A stretch of DNA of 64,000 bases from Scylla paramamosain (Eukaryota; Arthropoda; Malacostraca; Decapoda; Portunidae): assembly GCF_035594125.1 (NCBI RefSeq), contig NC_087171.1, positions 15,794,267 to 15,858,266 on the forward strand. The letters are read 5' to 3'. A program made the position numbers and the translations under genes. The notes beneath the pieces were generated by a model, which worked only from the letters and a program-made list of their open reading frames with translations, searched no databases and was not told where the DNA came from. Positions within the stretch are counted from its first letter, which is position 1; each line of letters starts with the position of its first letter. This document shows positions 63,831 to 64,000 of the stretch, one piece after another.

Positions 63831-64000
63831 AAACTCACACGACGATGACACTGCCCTCCTTCTCCTCCATTGCAGAACAACTTGATTGCTTCTTAATCAG
63901 CCAGACACTTATGCCTCGTAGTTCCTGAGATTGTGGGTGATTAAGGAAAGATGAAGTTTGCTAAGCCTCTCCAATTTATATACGAGGACTTTGAAGTGTG

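Noticed and set aside
63474..63851. 125-codon reverse frame
   Set aside because: It runs across family D and family C repeat copies; other copies are not open.

Overview
The window looks like nuclear DNA from an animal with a large, repeat-rich genome, most probably a decapod crustacean. This is an inference from texture. Very dense (GA/CT)n and (CA/GT)n microsatellites make up roughly one eighth of the window by my hand tally. They sit with (ACT)n, (AAT)n and (AAC)n arrays, decayed non-LTR retrotransposon 3' ends, a tRNA-derived SINE with a 'CCTGGCCACGGTCC' body, and GT-AG/TATA/Inr signals. There are no operons, ribosome binding sites or bacterial-style genes. I recognise no intact protein-coding gene. 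Almost all long open frames are translations of simple repeats.

Layout. 1-16.4 kb: microsatellites, LINE tails, an unusual pair of foldbacks (7.9-8.46 kb), one well-formed candidate internal exon (9447-9545) and degenerate CAC-rich minisatellites (13.1-16.1 kb). 16.68-17.1 kb: the only promoter-like island. It has a TATA box, an arthropod-type initiator 30 bp downstream, and an ATG-free leader that ends in a consensus splice donor at 16991, all on the + strand. 17-31 kb: low-information DNA with several minisatellites, family C repeats and SSRs. 31.1 kb and 56.5 kb: two + strand sites where a polypyrimidine tract and CAG join directly to GTGAGT, the zero-length-exon signature of recursive splicing. 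Each is followed exactly 49 nt later by another splice donor. 33.4-34.1 kb: a pyrimidine-strand minisatellite. 39.6-39.9 kb: a MITE-like palindrome. 44.6-45.2 kb: a TTTAGACA-based higher-order tandem array. 46.5-48.9 kb: paired SSR arms. 49.2 kb: the SINE. 56.7-57.1 kb: the best-preserved LINE tail. 57.65-57.82 kb: a near-perfect (GA)n/(CT)n giant hairpin.

Working model (inference). A + strand gene starts near 16843 with a noncoding first exon. Most of the remaining window, at least 47 kb, would be its first intron, removed in steps through ratchet points at 31131/31132 and 56507/56508. The alternative is chance motifs in an intergenic desert; RNA-seq would separate the two. All repeat-family copies (A, B, C, D) were matched by eye within this window, so their boundaries are approximate.
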